Source: Providencia alcalifaciens (lineage in GTDB: Bacteria > Pseudomonadota > Gammaproteobacteria > Enterobacterales > Enterobacteriaceae). From it: 64,000 bases of DNA. Both the position numbers and the translations under genes were made by a program. The stretch lies in assembly GCF_020271745.1 (NCBI RefSeq), contig NZ_CP084296.1:2728001-2792000 (forward strand), read 5' to 3'. Shown piece after piece: positions 24,022 through 33,325 of the stretch; within the stretch, counting starts at the first letter, position 1, and each line of letters opens with the position of its first letter. Below the pieces are notes generated by a model. The model was not told the origin of the DNA and made no database searches. It saw only the letters and a list, made by a program, of their open reading frames with translations.

Positions 24022-24645
24022 TTATTTGATAGGTAACATGACGATTTCTTGGAACGCAGGGCGTTTGGTCAGTGCTTGATACCAGTGCTCTAAATGAGGA
24101 AATTCAGGGCGTTCGGTCACAATTTCATGCCATGGGTAGAACAGTGGCGCAATGGCGATATCCGCAATACCAAATTTATCTCCGCTAAAATAGGCTTGAG
24201 TCGCTAGGGCATCATCCGCAATTTTCAGCAGTTTTTCGATATTTTGATAAATGACTTTGGCTTGAGCCGGGTCTCTATCCGCCTCAGGAACGCGAACGAT
24301 TTTGTTCATCATCTGCTTGATATGGTCAAATAAATTAGCACTGCTCCAATCCATCCATTTATCGGCAGCGGCTTTTTCTTGAAGATCAGTCGCTAACAAT
24401 AGGTGAGAATGATCATACTTTTCCGTAAGGTAACGTAAAATCGCATTGGATTCCCACAGGGTAAAGCTTTCATCCTGTAAAGTTGGAATTGTGCTGTTTG
24501 GATTCATTTTCTTATATTCGGGTGTATCAATACCACCGAATGGGCCACCAACATCTTTTTGATTATAAGGAATATTCAGCTCTTTCAAGCACCACAGTAC
24601 TTTTTTGACGTTTGAAGAGTTAGTACGTCCCCAGACAGTTAACAT
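24022..24645 (-). CDS. Glutathione S-transferase family protein (GstB-like)
   Basis: This 207-residue cytoplasmic protein has an N-terminal thioredoxin-like domain (WGRTNSSNVKKVLWCL, cis-proline STIPTL, then ESNAILRYL for glutathione binding). An all-helical C-terminal domain contains the N-capping box FGIADIAIAP. The pattern follows E. coli GstB, which dehalogenates bromoacetate. Conjugation of electrophiles with glutathione is inferred. It is divergent from dacD. Confidence 0.88.
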   Translation of the reverse strand: MLTVWGRTNSSNVKKVLWCLKELNIPYNQKDVGGPFGGIDTPEYKKMNPNSTIPTLQDESFTLWESNAILRYLTEKYDHSHLLLATDLQEKAAADKWMDWSSANLFDHIKQMMNKIVRVPEADRDPAQAKVIYQNIEKLLKIADDALATQAYFSGDKFGIADIAIAPLFYPWHEIVTERPEFPHLEHWYQALTKRPAFQEIVMLPIK

Positions 24646-24928
24646 TGGAATCTCCCATGACTATGTTTTAACGTAAAGACGGTATTTTTGACCTAAATAA
24701 GATAGATGAAATTAATGAATTGAGAAACTTTATTATTTATTAATTGCGGGTGGTCATCATTACTTATTTTGTTTAGGGTATGGGGGTATTTTAATAAGCG
24801 TAATATTTTGCAGTATCTCGATGAATTTGACTGCATTTTTGGTTTCTAGTGAATATTTTATTAAAATGGTTTGATTGTGATGAACGCTTTAAATGGTAAT
24901 AGCAATACTAATAGTAAAGGAGTAACCA

Positions 24929-26134
24929 ATGAATAAAACAACATTGTCCTCAGCAATTCGAGGAACAGGTATCGGGTTCAGTCTATTCGTTGTGATGGGC
25001 ACAAGTAGTTATGCGGCTCAGACACCAGTTGCTCCACAAGTTGACGCAAAAGCGTTTGTATTAATGGATTATAACAGCGGTAAAATTTTGGCTTCGGGTA
25101 ACCCCGATGAACGTTTGGATCCTGCAAGCCTAACCAAGATTATGACCAGTTATGTGGTCGGGCAAGCGGTTAAAGCGGGAAAAATTACGCCGCAAGATAT
25201 GGTGACAGTGAGTGAAGCTGCATGGGCGACAGGAAACCCAATTTTAAAAGGTTCCTCCTTGATGTTCTTGAAACCGAAAGACCGCGTTTCGGTGTTGGAT
25301 TTAAATAAAGGTGTGGTGATTCAATCTGGGAATGACGCCAGTATTGCCTTGGCTGAACACGTTGCAGGAAGCCAAGAATCTTTTGTTGATTTGATGAATG
25401 GCTATGTTCAGAAGATTGGCTTGACTAATACTCACTTTAAAACTGTACACGGCCTCGATTCTGAGGGGCAGTACAGCACTGCCCGTGATATGGCGGTGTT
25501 AGCACAAGCGCTTATCCGTGATGTGCCTGATGAATATGTATTGCATAAAGAGAAAGAGTTTACGTTCAATAATATCCGTCAACCTAACCGTAATCGTTTA
25601 TTGTGGAGCCAAAACCTTCAAGTGGATGGTGTAAAAACGGGGCACACCAGTGGGGCTGGTCATAACCTAGTCGCATCAGCAACCGATGGACCTATGCGTT
25701 TGATTTCCGTCGTTTTGGGAGCGCCGAGTGACCGCGTTCGTTTTTCTGAAAGTGAAAAATTACTCACTTGGGGCTTCCGTTTCTTCGAAACAGTGACACC
25801 GATTAAAGGGGATGCAGTTTTACAGAAACAACGTGTGTGGTTTGGTGACATTTCAGAAGTGCCTTTAGGCGTGGAAAAAGATGTGGCAGTCACTATTCCA
25901 AAAGGTCAGTTACAGAATCTGAAAGTGGATATTAAATTGGATAACGACACCCTTGAAGCACCTTTAGCATTGAACCAAAAGGTGGGTACGATTAACTTTA
26001 TTCTTAATGGTGAGGTGATTGAGCAGCACCCACTGGTTGCCAAACAAGCTGTAGAGGAAGCTGGGTTTGTAGGGCGTATTTGGGATTACATAATGAAAAC
26101 CATAACTGGCTGGTGGAATGCCATTTTTGGATGA
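24929..26134 (+). CDS. dacD: D-alanyl-D-alanine carboxypeptidase (PBP6/6b type)
   Basis: This 401-residue periplasmic low-mass penicillin-binding protein removes the terminal D-Ala of peptidoglycan pentapeptides. It has a signal peptide ending TSSYAA (about residue 30), the serine motif S67-LTK70, SGN in IQSGNDAS and KTG in VKTGHTSG. A C-terminal PBP5-type beta domain and an amphipathic membrane-binding helix (WDYIMKTITGWW) follow. The position near yeeZ and his suggests dacD, but dacC is similar, so the symbol is less sure than the function. Confidence 0.93.
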   Translation: MNKTTLSSAIRGTGIGFSLFVVMGTSSYAAQTPVAPQVDAKAFVLMDYNSGKILASGNPDERLDPASLTKIMTSYVVGQAVKAGKITPQDMVTVSEAAWATGNPILKGSSLMFLKPKDRVSVLDLNKGVVIQSGNDASIALAEHVAGSQESFVDLMNGYVQKIGLTNTHFKTVHGLDSEGQYSTARDMAVLAQALIRDVPDEYVLHKEKEFTFNNIRQPNRNRLLWSQNLQVDGVKTGHTSGAGHNLVASATDGPMRLISVVLGAPSDRVRFSESEKLLTWGFRFFETVTPIKGDAVLQKQRVWFGDISEVPLGVEKDVAVTIPKGQLQNLKVDIKLDNDTLEAPLALNQKVGTINFILNGEVIEQHPLVAKQAVEEAGFVGRIWDYIMKTITGWWNAIFG

Positions 26135-26163
26135 TTAAAACTTAATTATAAAATTAATATATG

Positions 26164-26192
26164 GAGGCCTCTTTATGAGGTCTCTTTTTTTT
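26164..26192 (+). terminator. Terminator of dacD
   Basis: GAGGCCTC/GAGGTCTC form an 8-bp stem with one G-T pair and a TTTAT loop, then eight T. Confidence 0.88.
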
Positions 26193-26368
26193 GCCATTAA
26201 TAACATTAAATAAACTTCAATTGAAATATTTTCAATTCAATTTAATAATCATTTTAATTGTTTGAGAGCTAACTATTTTATTGTTATTTAAATATCAATA
26301 ATTGAAATTGTCTCATGCAGTTTCATAATGTATTTGTTAATTTAATTAATTGAATTGGAGAATTATCA

Positions 26369-27967
26369 ATGGGCATTTCCATGGACGAAAGAATGCAACA
26401 ATTATCTCTGCAAAAAAATACCCAAGGAATTGGGGAAAACAGTGTTAATGGTGGGCGTGCAAATAACCGTGGTGAAAATAGTGGCGTGATGAAGTCTGGC
26501 GATGCGACGGATTCTGGCAAAGGTGGCGGCTCTGTAACTGGTGGTAATACGTTAAACCTGCATACCAATAATCATATTATGAATGGCGGTGCTGCGCGTA
26601 ACGATGGCGATAATAATGGTGAAATTGAAGGGGGGCATAGCACCAACTTGGGTTTAAATAATAATGAGCTCAATGGTGGTTCCGCGACGAATGAATTGGG
26701 TTCAGTGAACCATAAAAATTCCTTTATTAAAGGGGGTAACGCAGTTCGTGAATTACAAAGTGGTATTGAAAAATATCAAGGAATGCAAAAACAATTGATG
26801 GAGGCAAATAAGGAGATTATTCGCAAAAATAATGAATTATTAAAGTTACAAAAGGAAATTGAATCTCAAAAAATAGAATTACAAAAACAGCAGCAAGTTT
26901 TAGCGGAACAAGCACTTGAATCTAAAGATGCTCAAGAAAAACTGCATGAAGCTCAACAACGTCTTGTACAGAATGAAAAAGAAAAACAGTCATTAAACGA
27001 TGAGCTGGTGAAGGCGAAAGGGGATGTGAGCCAACTTCGCTCCGATATGAAAGCTCAACGCGGTGAAATAGACAAACTCAAAGCTCAGGTTGATGCTGGC
27101 AAGCAAGAAGTCCAAGAGCTGGAAGTTAAATTAGAGCAGACGAGCGGCGATAAAGAAAAGCTCGAAGAGCGCTTAAAAATCCAGCAAGATCGTAATAAAA
27201 AACAAGAGGTAAAAATTACTGAAATTCAATGCAAGATTGATGGCAAGCAAAAAGAAATTACCGCTTTGAATGACAAGCTTGCAGATGAAGGAAAAAATCA
27301 AGCGGGTTTAAATGCAAAAATTCAGCGTTTAGAAAATGATATCGACAACTTAAAGGGCATTTTAAATAAGAAAGTTGAAAAAGAGTCTAAGTGCAGCACT
27401 AAAGTCTCTCAACTGCAAGATAAAATTGACGTTTTAGAAATGGAGAAAAAAGAGCTAGGTTCTCTTTTACAGAGCGAGCTTGAGTCTTATACCAAGCTGG
27501 CTGAAGAATATCGTCTCTATCAGCTGTCTGTTAAAACCGACATGGCAACATTTAAACAGCTGAAACCGATGCTCACGAAAATAGGCGATTTAGCTAATCA
27601 AGGGGAAGAGATTTTAAAAGACCCATCTAAAGCGTCTAAAGTGACATTTGAAGCAACCGTAAGCTCAAGTAAAACCGAACGCTCAGTAGGAAGTACATTA
27701 GGCGGTTCTGCACAAAATTTAGGGACTAATTTAGGTACAATTAATGGTGGAAATAGTACGAGTAGCACTCATATCAATGGCGTGGCTGTTGACGGCAGTG
27801 CAGCTGAAATTGCTGTAGATAAACTAATTGAAAAGATGAGTAGTTTGGTGGAGACCACCGAAGCCGTTATTAAAGATACGGGAGAGTCAGTAAAAGGGGG
27901 GGCTGGAACGGCAGGTGTGTTTGTTCTAACCCAGACGGCTCAACACTTTAACAGCATTGGTTTCTAA
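26369..27967 (+). CDS. Unknown protein: 15-residue GG repeats flanking a long coiled coil
   Basis: I do not recognise this 532-residue protein. Residues 20-126 are Gly/Asn-rich with a GG or SG pair at 28, 43, 58, 73, 88 and 103, exactly 15 residues apart, and a seventh unit after a 4-residue insertion (122). Each unit reads roughly N-N-x-x-hydrophobic-x-G-G-x-A-T-N-x-G. Residues 128-395 are a charged heptad coiled coil. The 15-residue pattern returns at 445, 460 and 475, followed by a short helix and a Gly/Ala-rich tail ending SIGF. There is no signal peptide or outer-membrane anchor. ATG has GGAG nine bases upstream. The gene stands alone between two terminators. The fold may be a beta-solenoid or trimeric head with stalk; an effector, fibre or filament role is guesswork. 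Confidence 0.85.
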   Translation: MGISMDERMQQLSLQKNTQGIGENSVNGGRANNRGENSGVMKSGDATDSGKGGGSVTGGNTLNLHTNNHIMNGGAARNDGDNNGEIEGGHSTNLGLNNNELNGGSATNELGSVNHKNSFIKGGNAVRELQSGIEKYQGMQKQLMEANKEIIRKNNELLKLQKEIESQKIELQKQQQVLAEQALESKDAQEKLHEAQQRLVQNEKEKQSLNDELVKAKGDVSQLRSDMKAQRGEIDKLKAQVDAGKQEVQELEVKLEQTSGDKEKLEERLKIQQDRNKKQEVKITEIQCKIDGKQKEITALNDKLADEGKNQAGLNAKIQRLENDIDNLKGILNKKVEKESKCSTKVSQLQDKIDVLEMEKKELGSLLQSELESYTKLAEEYRLYQLSVKTDMATFKQLKPMLTKIGDLANQGEEILKDPSKASKVTFEATVSSSKTERSVGSTLGGSAQNLGTNLGTINGGNSTSSTHINGVAVDGSAAEIAVDKLIEKMSSLVETTEAVIKDTGESVKGGAGTAGVFVLTQTAQHFNSIGF

Positions 27968-28006
27968 GATTTTGTATTGATTGATTCTTTATTTTTTGAG
28001 CATAAT

Positions 28007-28037
28007 AAAAGGCCAGCGTAATAAGCTGGCCTTTCTT
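28007..28037. terminator. Bidirectional terminator between the 532-residue gene and sdaB
   Basis: AAAGGCCAGC/GCTGGCCTTT form a perfect 10-bp stem with a 7-nt loop. T-rich tails occur on both strands, between two convergent genes. Confidence 0.85.
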
Positions 28038-28073
28038 GATAATACTCACCAACGTTGCAATATAAGCAATAAA

Positions 28074-29441
28074 TTATTCGCAATGACCTAATTTAATTGC
28101 CAATCCACCTTGGGAGGTTTCACGATATTTTGCGTTGATATCTTTACCTGTTTCGTACATGGTTTCGATAACTTTATCCAGGCATACACTTGGCGCACTC
28201 ACGCGGCGCAATGCCATACGAGCGGCGTTTACTGCCTTAACAGACGCAATTGCGTTACGTTCGATACAAGGTACTTGGACTTGTCCTCCAACAGGGTCAC
28301 AGGTTAAGCCTAAGTTATGCTCCATGGCGATTTCCGCCGCAACGCACACTTGCTCTGGGCTACCGCCCATTAATTCTGCCAAACCAGCAGCAGCCATTGA
28401 ACAGGCTACACCGACTTCACCTTGGCAACCGACTTCTGCGCCTGAGATAGACGCATTCATTTTGTACAGTGTACCAACCACGCCTGAGACTAAGAAATAG
28501 CGGGTATAAGAGTTTTCGTTGACTGGGCGAATAAACTTATCGTAGTAAGCCAATACCGCAGGAATAATTCCACAAGCACCGTTAGTTGGTGCCGTGACAA
28601 CTCGACCCCCAGCGGCGTTCTCTTCATTAACGGCAAGGGCGTACATGTTGATCCAGTCAATCACTGCCATTGGGTCAATATTGTTATTGTCAGAAGTGAC
28701 TAATTGGCGACGTAGTGCCGCTGCACGGCGAGGAACACGCAGTGGACCTGGTAATAAACCTTCGGTGCTCACACCACGTTCAATACCCGCTTTCATGACA
28801 TCCCACACGGCAGCAAGGTATTCAGAAATTTCTTCTTTGCTGTGCAGAGCTAATTCGTTTTGCATCACTAATGCAGATAAAGATAATCCCGTTTCTTTAC
28901 AGTGTTTTTGTAAATCAGCCGCATATTTGTAGGGATAAGGGACTTGAACCGCATTTTCAGTTTCTTGACCGAAATGTTCTTCATCGACGATAAAGCCACC
29001 GCCAATGGAGTAATAATTCTTGGTATACAGAATGTTATCGCCACCAAATGCAGTGATAGTCATTCCATTTTCGTGTAATGGTAGGTTGGTTGAATGGAAA
29101 TTCATCCCCCCTTCAGTTGGGAAATCGACTTCATGTTGACCATTTGCCAGTAACAGTTTGCCAGTTTGCTCAACATTGCGCATAAATGCTGGGATAGCAT
29201 CAATATCAATTGAATCAGGCAGATTCCCCGCCAAACCCATAATAATCGCCATATCTGTGGCGTGTCCTTTACCCGTTAGGGATAAAGAACCATAAACATC
29301 GACGGAAATACGAGTGGTTTTAGTGAGAAGATTTTGCTGGATGAGGTCATCGACAAACTGCTTACCGGCTTTCATTGGGCCGACAGTGTGTGAGCTGGAT
29401 GGTCCGATACCGATTTTAAAAATGTCGAATACGCTAATCAT
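28074..29441 (-). CDS. sdaB: L-serine dehydratase (SdaB type)
   Basis: This 455-residue iron-sulfur enzyme deaminates L-serine to pyruvate and ammonia. It starts SVFDIFKIGIGPSSSHTVGP, the hallmark of the single-chain beta-alpha form. The 4Fe-4S cysteines lie in TNGACGIIP, GAEVGCQGEVGVAC and LTCDPVGG. It is closer to E. coli SdaB than SdaA in memory, and like sdaB it follows sdaC in one unit. Confidence 0.95.
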   Translation of the reverse strand: MISVFDIFKIGIGPSSSHTVGPMKAGKQFVDDLIQQNLLTKTTRISVDVYGSLSLTGKGHATDMAIIMGLAGNLPDSIDIDAIPAFMRNVEQTGKLLLANGQHEVDFPTEGGMNFHSTNLPLHENGMTITAFGGDNILYTKNYYSIGGGFIVDEEHFGQETENAVQVPYPYKYAADLQKHCKETGLSLSALVMQNELALHSKEEISEYLAAVWDVMKAGIERGVSTEGLLPGPLRVPRRAAALRRQLVTSDNNNIDPMAVIDWINMYALAVNEENAAGGRVVTAPTNGACGIIPAVLAYYDKFIRPVNENSYTRYFLVSGVVGTLYKMNASISGAEVGCQGEVGVACSMAAAGLAELMGGSPEQVCVAAEIAMEHNLGLTCDPVGGQVQVPCIERNAIASVKAVNAARMALRRVSAPSVCLDKVIETMYETGKDINAKYRETSQGGLAIKLGHCE

Positions 29442-29523
29442 ATTCTGTCTTCCTATATTGAAGGATCCCCATCAAACTGCCAATTACAGGGTATTTGTTG
29501 TCAGTAAGATGATTATAGAACAT

Positions 29524-29560
29524 CCCTCAATTAACCAGATTGATATAGGTTAATTGAGGG
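29524..29560 (-). repeat. Perfect 13-bp inverted repeat between sdaC and sdaB
   Basis: CCCTCAATTAACC and GGTTAATTGAGGG are separated by 11 nt. Neither strand has a following T tract, so it is not a classical terminator. It lies in the 154-bp sdaC-sdaB gap and could be an mRNA stability or processing hairpin, or a dimeric regulator site. Confidence 0.8.
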
Positions 29561-29595
29561 CTTAGATTTACTTAATTATTTGCTAATTTTTTTAA

Positions 29596-30912
29596 TTAGA
29601 AGAATAACTTGTAAGTTGCAGCGGAGATAGCGACCAGACCCATGATGACGACGAAGATATTGCTGAGTTTACCGGAGTATTTACGCATCGCAGGAACTTT
29701 GCTGATTGCATACATTGGCATTAAGAACAGCAGAATTGCGATAACTGGGCCACCCAGGCTTTCAATGATATCCAGTACACCAGGGTTCAATGTTGCGACA
29801 ATCCAAGTCGTCACTAACATGAACAGTGCAGTACCACGATTTAATTTTTTGATATCAACCGTTTTACCTTTTGCACGATATGCACGTTCAACTAAACCAT
29901 TGAAACCTTCACGAGCACCTAAGTAGTGACCTAAGAATGATTTGATGATAGCGATAAAGGCGATGATAGCAGCAGCATACTTGATGAATGGCTGATCAAA
30001 GTAACCAGAAAGGTAGTCCAGGATACTGATATTTTGCGCTTTAGCAGCAGCAAGGTCTGCTGAAGACAGTGTGAATACACAGCTGATGACGAAGAACATT
30101 ACAGTCAGAACCATCAGGATGTGTGCAGAAGCGAGAATGCGTGAGCATTTTTTCTCAGCAGCTTCATCATATTCTTCACGTTTTGCAACAGAGAATGCAG
30201 AGATGATTGGTGAGTGGTTAAAGGCGAAAACCATGACTGGGATTGTTAACCAGATAGTGACCCAAATGCTTTGTCCACCCGATGCTTTAGCTGCTTCAGT
30301 TACGCTGTCTAAAGATAATGTGCTCAGAACATCGGTACTCCAATGTGGAACCATGTACAGAGAGAAAGCGACCAGTACGGCGATGAATGGGAACACCAGC
30401 ATACTCATGACTTTAACAATGTATTTTTCACCGAATGCAACGATAGCCATAACTCCACCGACTAAAATCAGTGCCAGTAACCAACGAGGTGGTGCACCAA
30501 CGCCTAATAGTTCAGTCAGGAATTTGTTGACGTTGTTAGTAATAGAAACGCCATAAACTAATAGAATAGGATAAATTGCGAAGAAATAGAGCAGAGTGAT
30601 CCAGTTACCTGCTGTACGACCAAAGTGTTCTTCTACAACTTCAGTGATATCGCCATCTTTCTTTGAACCTGAAAGGACAAAGCGAGTTAAACCACGGTGA
30701 GCGAAGAAGGTCATTGGGAACGCGAGAACTAACATTAATAATACTGGTAAAAGCCCACTCATACCTGCATTGATAGGTAAGAATAAAACACCAGCGCCGA
30801 TGGCAGTACCATAAAGACCGAGCATCCATACGGTATCTGTTTTACGCCAAGCGGTAGCATTCCCTGTTTGCGAGGCTGTTTTGTTGATGGAACCAACTTT
30901 TGTTGTATCCAT
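29596..30912 (-). CDS. sdaC: Serine/proton symporter SdaC
   Basis: This 438-residue inner-membrane transporter of the HAAAP family has about 11 membrane helices. The N-terminal GTAIGAGVLFLPINAG motif is typical of this family. It imports serine for SdaB. A TTG upstream keeps the frame open to 30924, but ATG at 30912 has GGAG seven bases before it. It is the first gene of sdaC-sdaB, with a very long AT-rich upstream region. Confidence 0.94.
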   Translation of the reverse strand: MDTTKVGSINKTASQTGNATAWRKTDTVWMLGLYGTAIGAGVLFLPINAGMSGLLPVLLMLVLAFPMTFFAHRGLTRFVLSGSKKDGDITEVVEEHFGRTAGNWITLLYFFAIYPILLVYGVSITNNVNKFLTELLGVGAPPRWLLALILVGGVMAIVAFGEKYIVKVMSMLVFPFIAVLVAFSLYMVPHWSTDVLSTLSLDSVTEAAKASGGQSIWVTIWLTIPVMVFAFNHSPIISAFSVAKREEYDEAAEKKCSRILASAHILMVLTVMFFVISCVFTLSSADLAAAKAQNISILDYLSGYFDQPFIKYAAAIIAFIAIIKSFLGHYLGAREGFNGLVERAYRAKGKTVDIKKLNRGTALFMLVTTWIVATLNPGVLDIIESLGGPVIAILLFLMPMYAISKVPAMRKYSGKLSNIFVVIMGLVAISAATYKLFF

Positions 30913-31843
30913 AATAGTCTCCAAAAATAAAAGTCAAAAATAGAAATTGGGGGACGATTTACTCGTCTAAACGTTTTAGTGCCTATTTAACTAGGCTCTT
31001 AATCTTTTTGTACGATTAATCGATCGCTTACTAAATAGTCATTCAATAAAAAATCGGTTAATACACTGTCTAGCCATTAATAATGGTTTTGTTCGTAACA
31101 ATCTGATTGGAAATAAAACTAAGATGAATATGAAATTCATTTTCAATCAGTTTTGCAATTTTATCAGTAGTTTTTAAAAGTGGATTTTGAGTGTGTGAAT
31201 CTACATTTTAGCAGAACAAAATGCCGTGATCATTATCTCAAAAGAGAAATATCTCCCGTGTTTACCTGCTTGTAGTAAACTTTATAAAATTGTTAATAAA
31301 ATTTGGCTTAATTCTGGTTCTTATAGGTTTTCGACAATATTCATAAAATGATTATTCGACAAATTTATTAATATAAAAATACAAAATATTAAAACTGTTA
31401 TCATGTTAATAAAAAATTTAACGTCAATCGCATGATCAATGACGTGAAAATCCAGATGGAAAAATCACTTTTTTATTTTGAAAAAACAATCCTAAACCTA
31501 TCATTAACATATTGATCTGTTGGGTGTTTTTATCTTTACATTAATTGATTAATACCGTGATTAATTTTTTTGGTTAATTAATGTTCTTGAGGAATATGTT
31601 AATTGTTTTAGGAGATTTAAGATTAAAAATAGAATACTTATTTTTCATCGAAAAAAATAATAAGAAATCATTACAAAATATTTGTTAATTGATTGTTTTG
31701 ATATTTATTTGATAAATTCAAATAAAGTTATTATCACTAAAAATAAATGAAAACAAACTTTGATTTAGCTCAATATTTCATGATGGGAAAAATGAAGGGG
31801 AAAGTACTGACACGAATAATAGGTCAGTACTTTAAATCACCAA
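30913..31843. other. 930-bp AT-rich intergenic region upstream of sdaC
   Basis: No credible coding frame, tRNA or strong terminator was found. The region is rich in A/T runs, as expected for H-NS or Lrp-type control. A partial CRP-like site (CGTGATCATTATCTCA, 31225-31240) lies about 310 bp before sdaC. E. coli sdaC is CRP-activated and serine catabolism is Lrp-linked, so a large regulatory region is plausible. Confidence 0.5.
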
Positions 31844-32452
31844 TTAAGGTTGCATCCATCCTTTACGAATGAGCGAACCAAATACAAGGTGGTAAAGATG
31901 GGTGATTGGCTGCTGAATAATGCTGCCGCCCATTGCCCAAATAAGCTGAGATAAACCGCAAGAAATAGCACCTAAGATAAATGCACCGACCATGTCTAAT
32001 GGCCAGTGAACACCAAGATAAATACGAGACCATGCAATAACGATGGCAGGAACCATAAAGACGAAGCCAACCCATGTTCTTAGCCAGAATAAGAAAGCAA
32101 AAACAAAGGTGAAGACAATAGTTCCATGGTTACTCGGGAAAGATGGTGTTGCGTCGTGATCTAAGAAATTAGAGCCAATTTCCATCACAAAAGGGCGTTC
32201 ATGTGGCGCAAAATAACCAATCAACCAAGAAATCATTAAGCCAATGACAATGGCGTAAGCTGTTTTACAGGCAAAGGCACGTTGGCGAGCCATATTTGAC
32301 TGTGCACCCCAAAACCAACATGCAACAGTGAATAGAGGGAAAATAAGGATCAAACGTTTAGCGATCACTGTAGCTAATGCAATCGTACCACTTGCGGACT
32401 CAGGCGTAGCGTTGATCAGATTAAAAAGATCCAGATTTAGTTGTTCCAGCAC
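31844..32452 (-). CDS. ybjG: PAP2-family undecaprenyl-diphosphate phosphatase (YbjG/BcrC-like)
   Basis: This is a 202-residue membrane protein if it starts at GTG 32452, where the product aligns with E. coli YbjG (LNL-LF-LINATP). The frame is open up to 32500 but the extension has no family match. PAP2 motifs are APHERPF, PSNHGT and SRIYLGVHWPLD. It recycles undecaprenyl pyrophosphate to the monophosphate lipid carrier for cell wall synthesis and may give bacitracin tolerance. It has about five membrane helices and is transcribed alone. Confidence 0.88.
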   Translation of the reverse strand: MLEQLNLDLFNLINATPESASGTIALATVIAKRLILIFPLFTVACWFWGAQSNMARQRAFACKTAYAIVIGLMISWLIGYFAPHERPFVMEIGSNFLDHDATPSFPSNHGTIVFTFVFAFLFWLRTWVGFVFMVPAIVIAWSRIYLGVHWPLDMVGAFILGAISCGLSQLIWAMGGSIIQQPITHLYHLVFGSLIRKGWMQP

Positions 32453-32634
32453 GATCAGAGTACCTCGGACATTAGTTCTCAAGAAGACAGGACATAGCAA
32501 TGGAAGGGGTGAATCAAGACACGCTCTAGACCTTGCTACTCAAGCTGACAAATTTACTTTTTGTAAAACATTAACTCAATCAATATTTGCTCAATAAAAG
32601 TGATTTATCAGGGTAATGCAAAAGTTCCAGGCAT

Positions 32635-32710
32635 AAAAAACCCGATAGCATGAAAGAATCAAATGGCTATCGGGCTCCTCAATATGGGGACATCAAAGAA
32701 AAGCAGTGGC
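32635..32710 (-). ncRNA. rybB: RybB small RNA
   Basis: Read on the minus strand the 76-nt RNA starts GCCACTGCTTTTCTTTGATG, the conserved 5' seed region of enterobacterial RybB, then CCCCATATTGAGGAGCCC. It ends in a CCCGATAGC/GCTATCGGG terminator stem and six T. RybB is an Hfq-dependent sigma-E-regulated RNA that represses many outer-membrane porin mRNAs through its 5' seed. The 5' half matches E. coli from memory; the terminator stem differs. As in E. coli it lies near grxA. Confidence 0.96.
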
Positions 32711-32716
32711 ACTAAT

Positions 32717-32743
32717 TCAGACTACAGCAAAGGAGGAAAGTTC
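32717..32743 (-). promoter_or_regulatory. Sigma-E promoter of rybB
   Basis: On the minus strand GAACTTT (-35, 32737-32743) and TCTGA (-10, 32717-32721) are 15 nt apart, and the -10 element is 6 nt before the RybB start. This matches the sigma-E consensus GGAACTT-N16-TCnnA. Confidence 0.88.
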
Positions 32744-32800
32744 TCTCGGTGATCAGAAAAAGTGCAATTTTTGATGAAAATATTTTTGCATAGCACAAAA

Positions 32801-32841
32801 AGAAAAAATAAAGCCCCAAATGAGAGGTTCATCTGGGGCCT
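32801..32841 (-). terminator. Terminator of grxA
   Basis: On the minus strand GCCCCAGATGA/TCATTTGGGGC form an 11-bp stem (one G-T) with a 5-nt loop, then TTTATTTTTT. Confidence 0.88.
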
Positions 32842-32869
32842 TATAAAAGAAAATGTCTTGTAATGTATA

Positions 32870-33133
32870 TTATTTATACAGGTTCAGATTTTCTTTAGCG
32901 TATGCTTCAAAATCCGTGCAACCACCGATATGTTTTTCATCAATAAAGATTTGAGGAACGGTTTCGACAGTTTTACCAACGGTTTTGGATAAGTCTTCTT
33001 TAGAGATACCTTCCGCTTGGATATCAACATAGCGATAATCGAAGTCGTCACGTTCATTCTTCAGTTTTTCTGCAAGTTCTTTAGCACGAACACAGTATGG
33101 GCAACCAGGGCGACCAAAAATAACAGTGTACAT
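32870..33133 (-). CDS. grxA: Glutaredoxin 1
   Basis: This 87-residue dithiol glutaredoxin reduces ribonucleotide reductase and disulfides using glutathione. The active site is C11-PY-C14. The cis-proline TVPQIFID and the glutathione-binding GGCTDFEAY are present. It is divergent from ybjC, as in E. coli, where OxyR controls grxA; an OxyR site could not be assigned with confidence. Confidence 0.97.
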   Translation of the reverse strand: MYTVIFGRPGCPYCVRAKELAEKLKNERDDFDYRYVDIQAEGISKEDLSKTVGKTVETVPQIFIDEKHIGGCTDFEAYAKENLNLYK

Positions 33134-33325
33134 AATATCTCCTTAAATTTAGAACTCAGATTCTAATGACTATTCAGATACGAAATAATAATGCTCAATA
33201 CTATGCCAACATCAGCTTCTAAAGAAAAGTTGAATTTTCCTTTCATAGCTATAGGCAGTATATATAATTTGCTAATAGTGGTGACGATACCGTCAGTGTA
33301 AGGCAATAAAACGAAGGAAAACATC

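Noticed and set aside
26432-26746. Possible tandem DNA repeat or CRISPR-like array
   Set aside because: The 45-bp period comes from 15-codon protein repeats that are degenerate at DNA level, with no constant repeat and unique spacers.
30071-30556. 161-codon open frame antisense to sdaC
   Set aside because: Complement of membrane-helix codons; no independent support.
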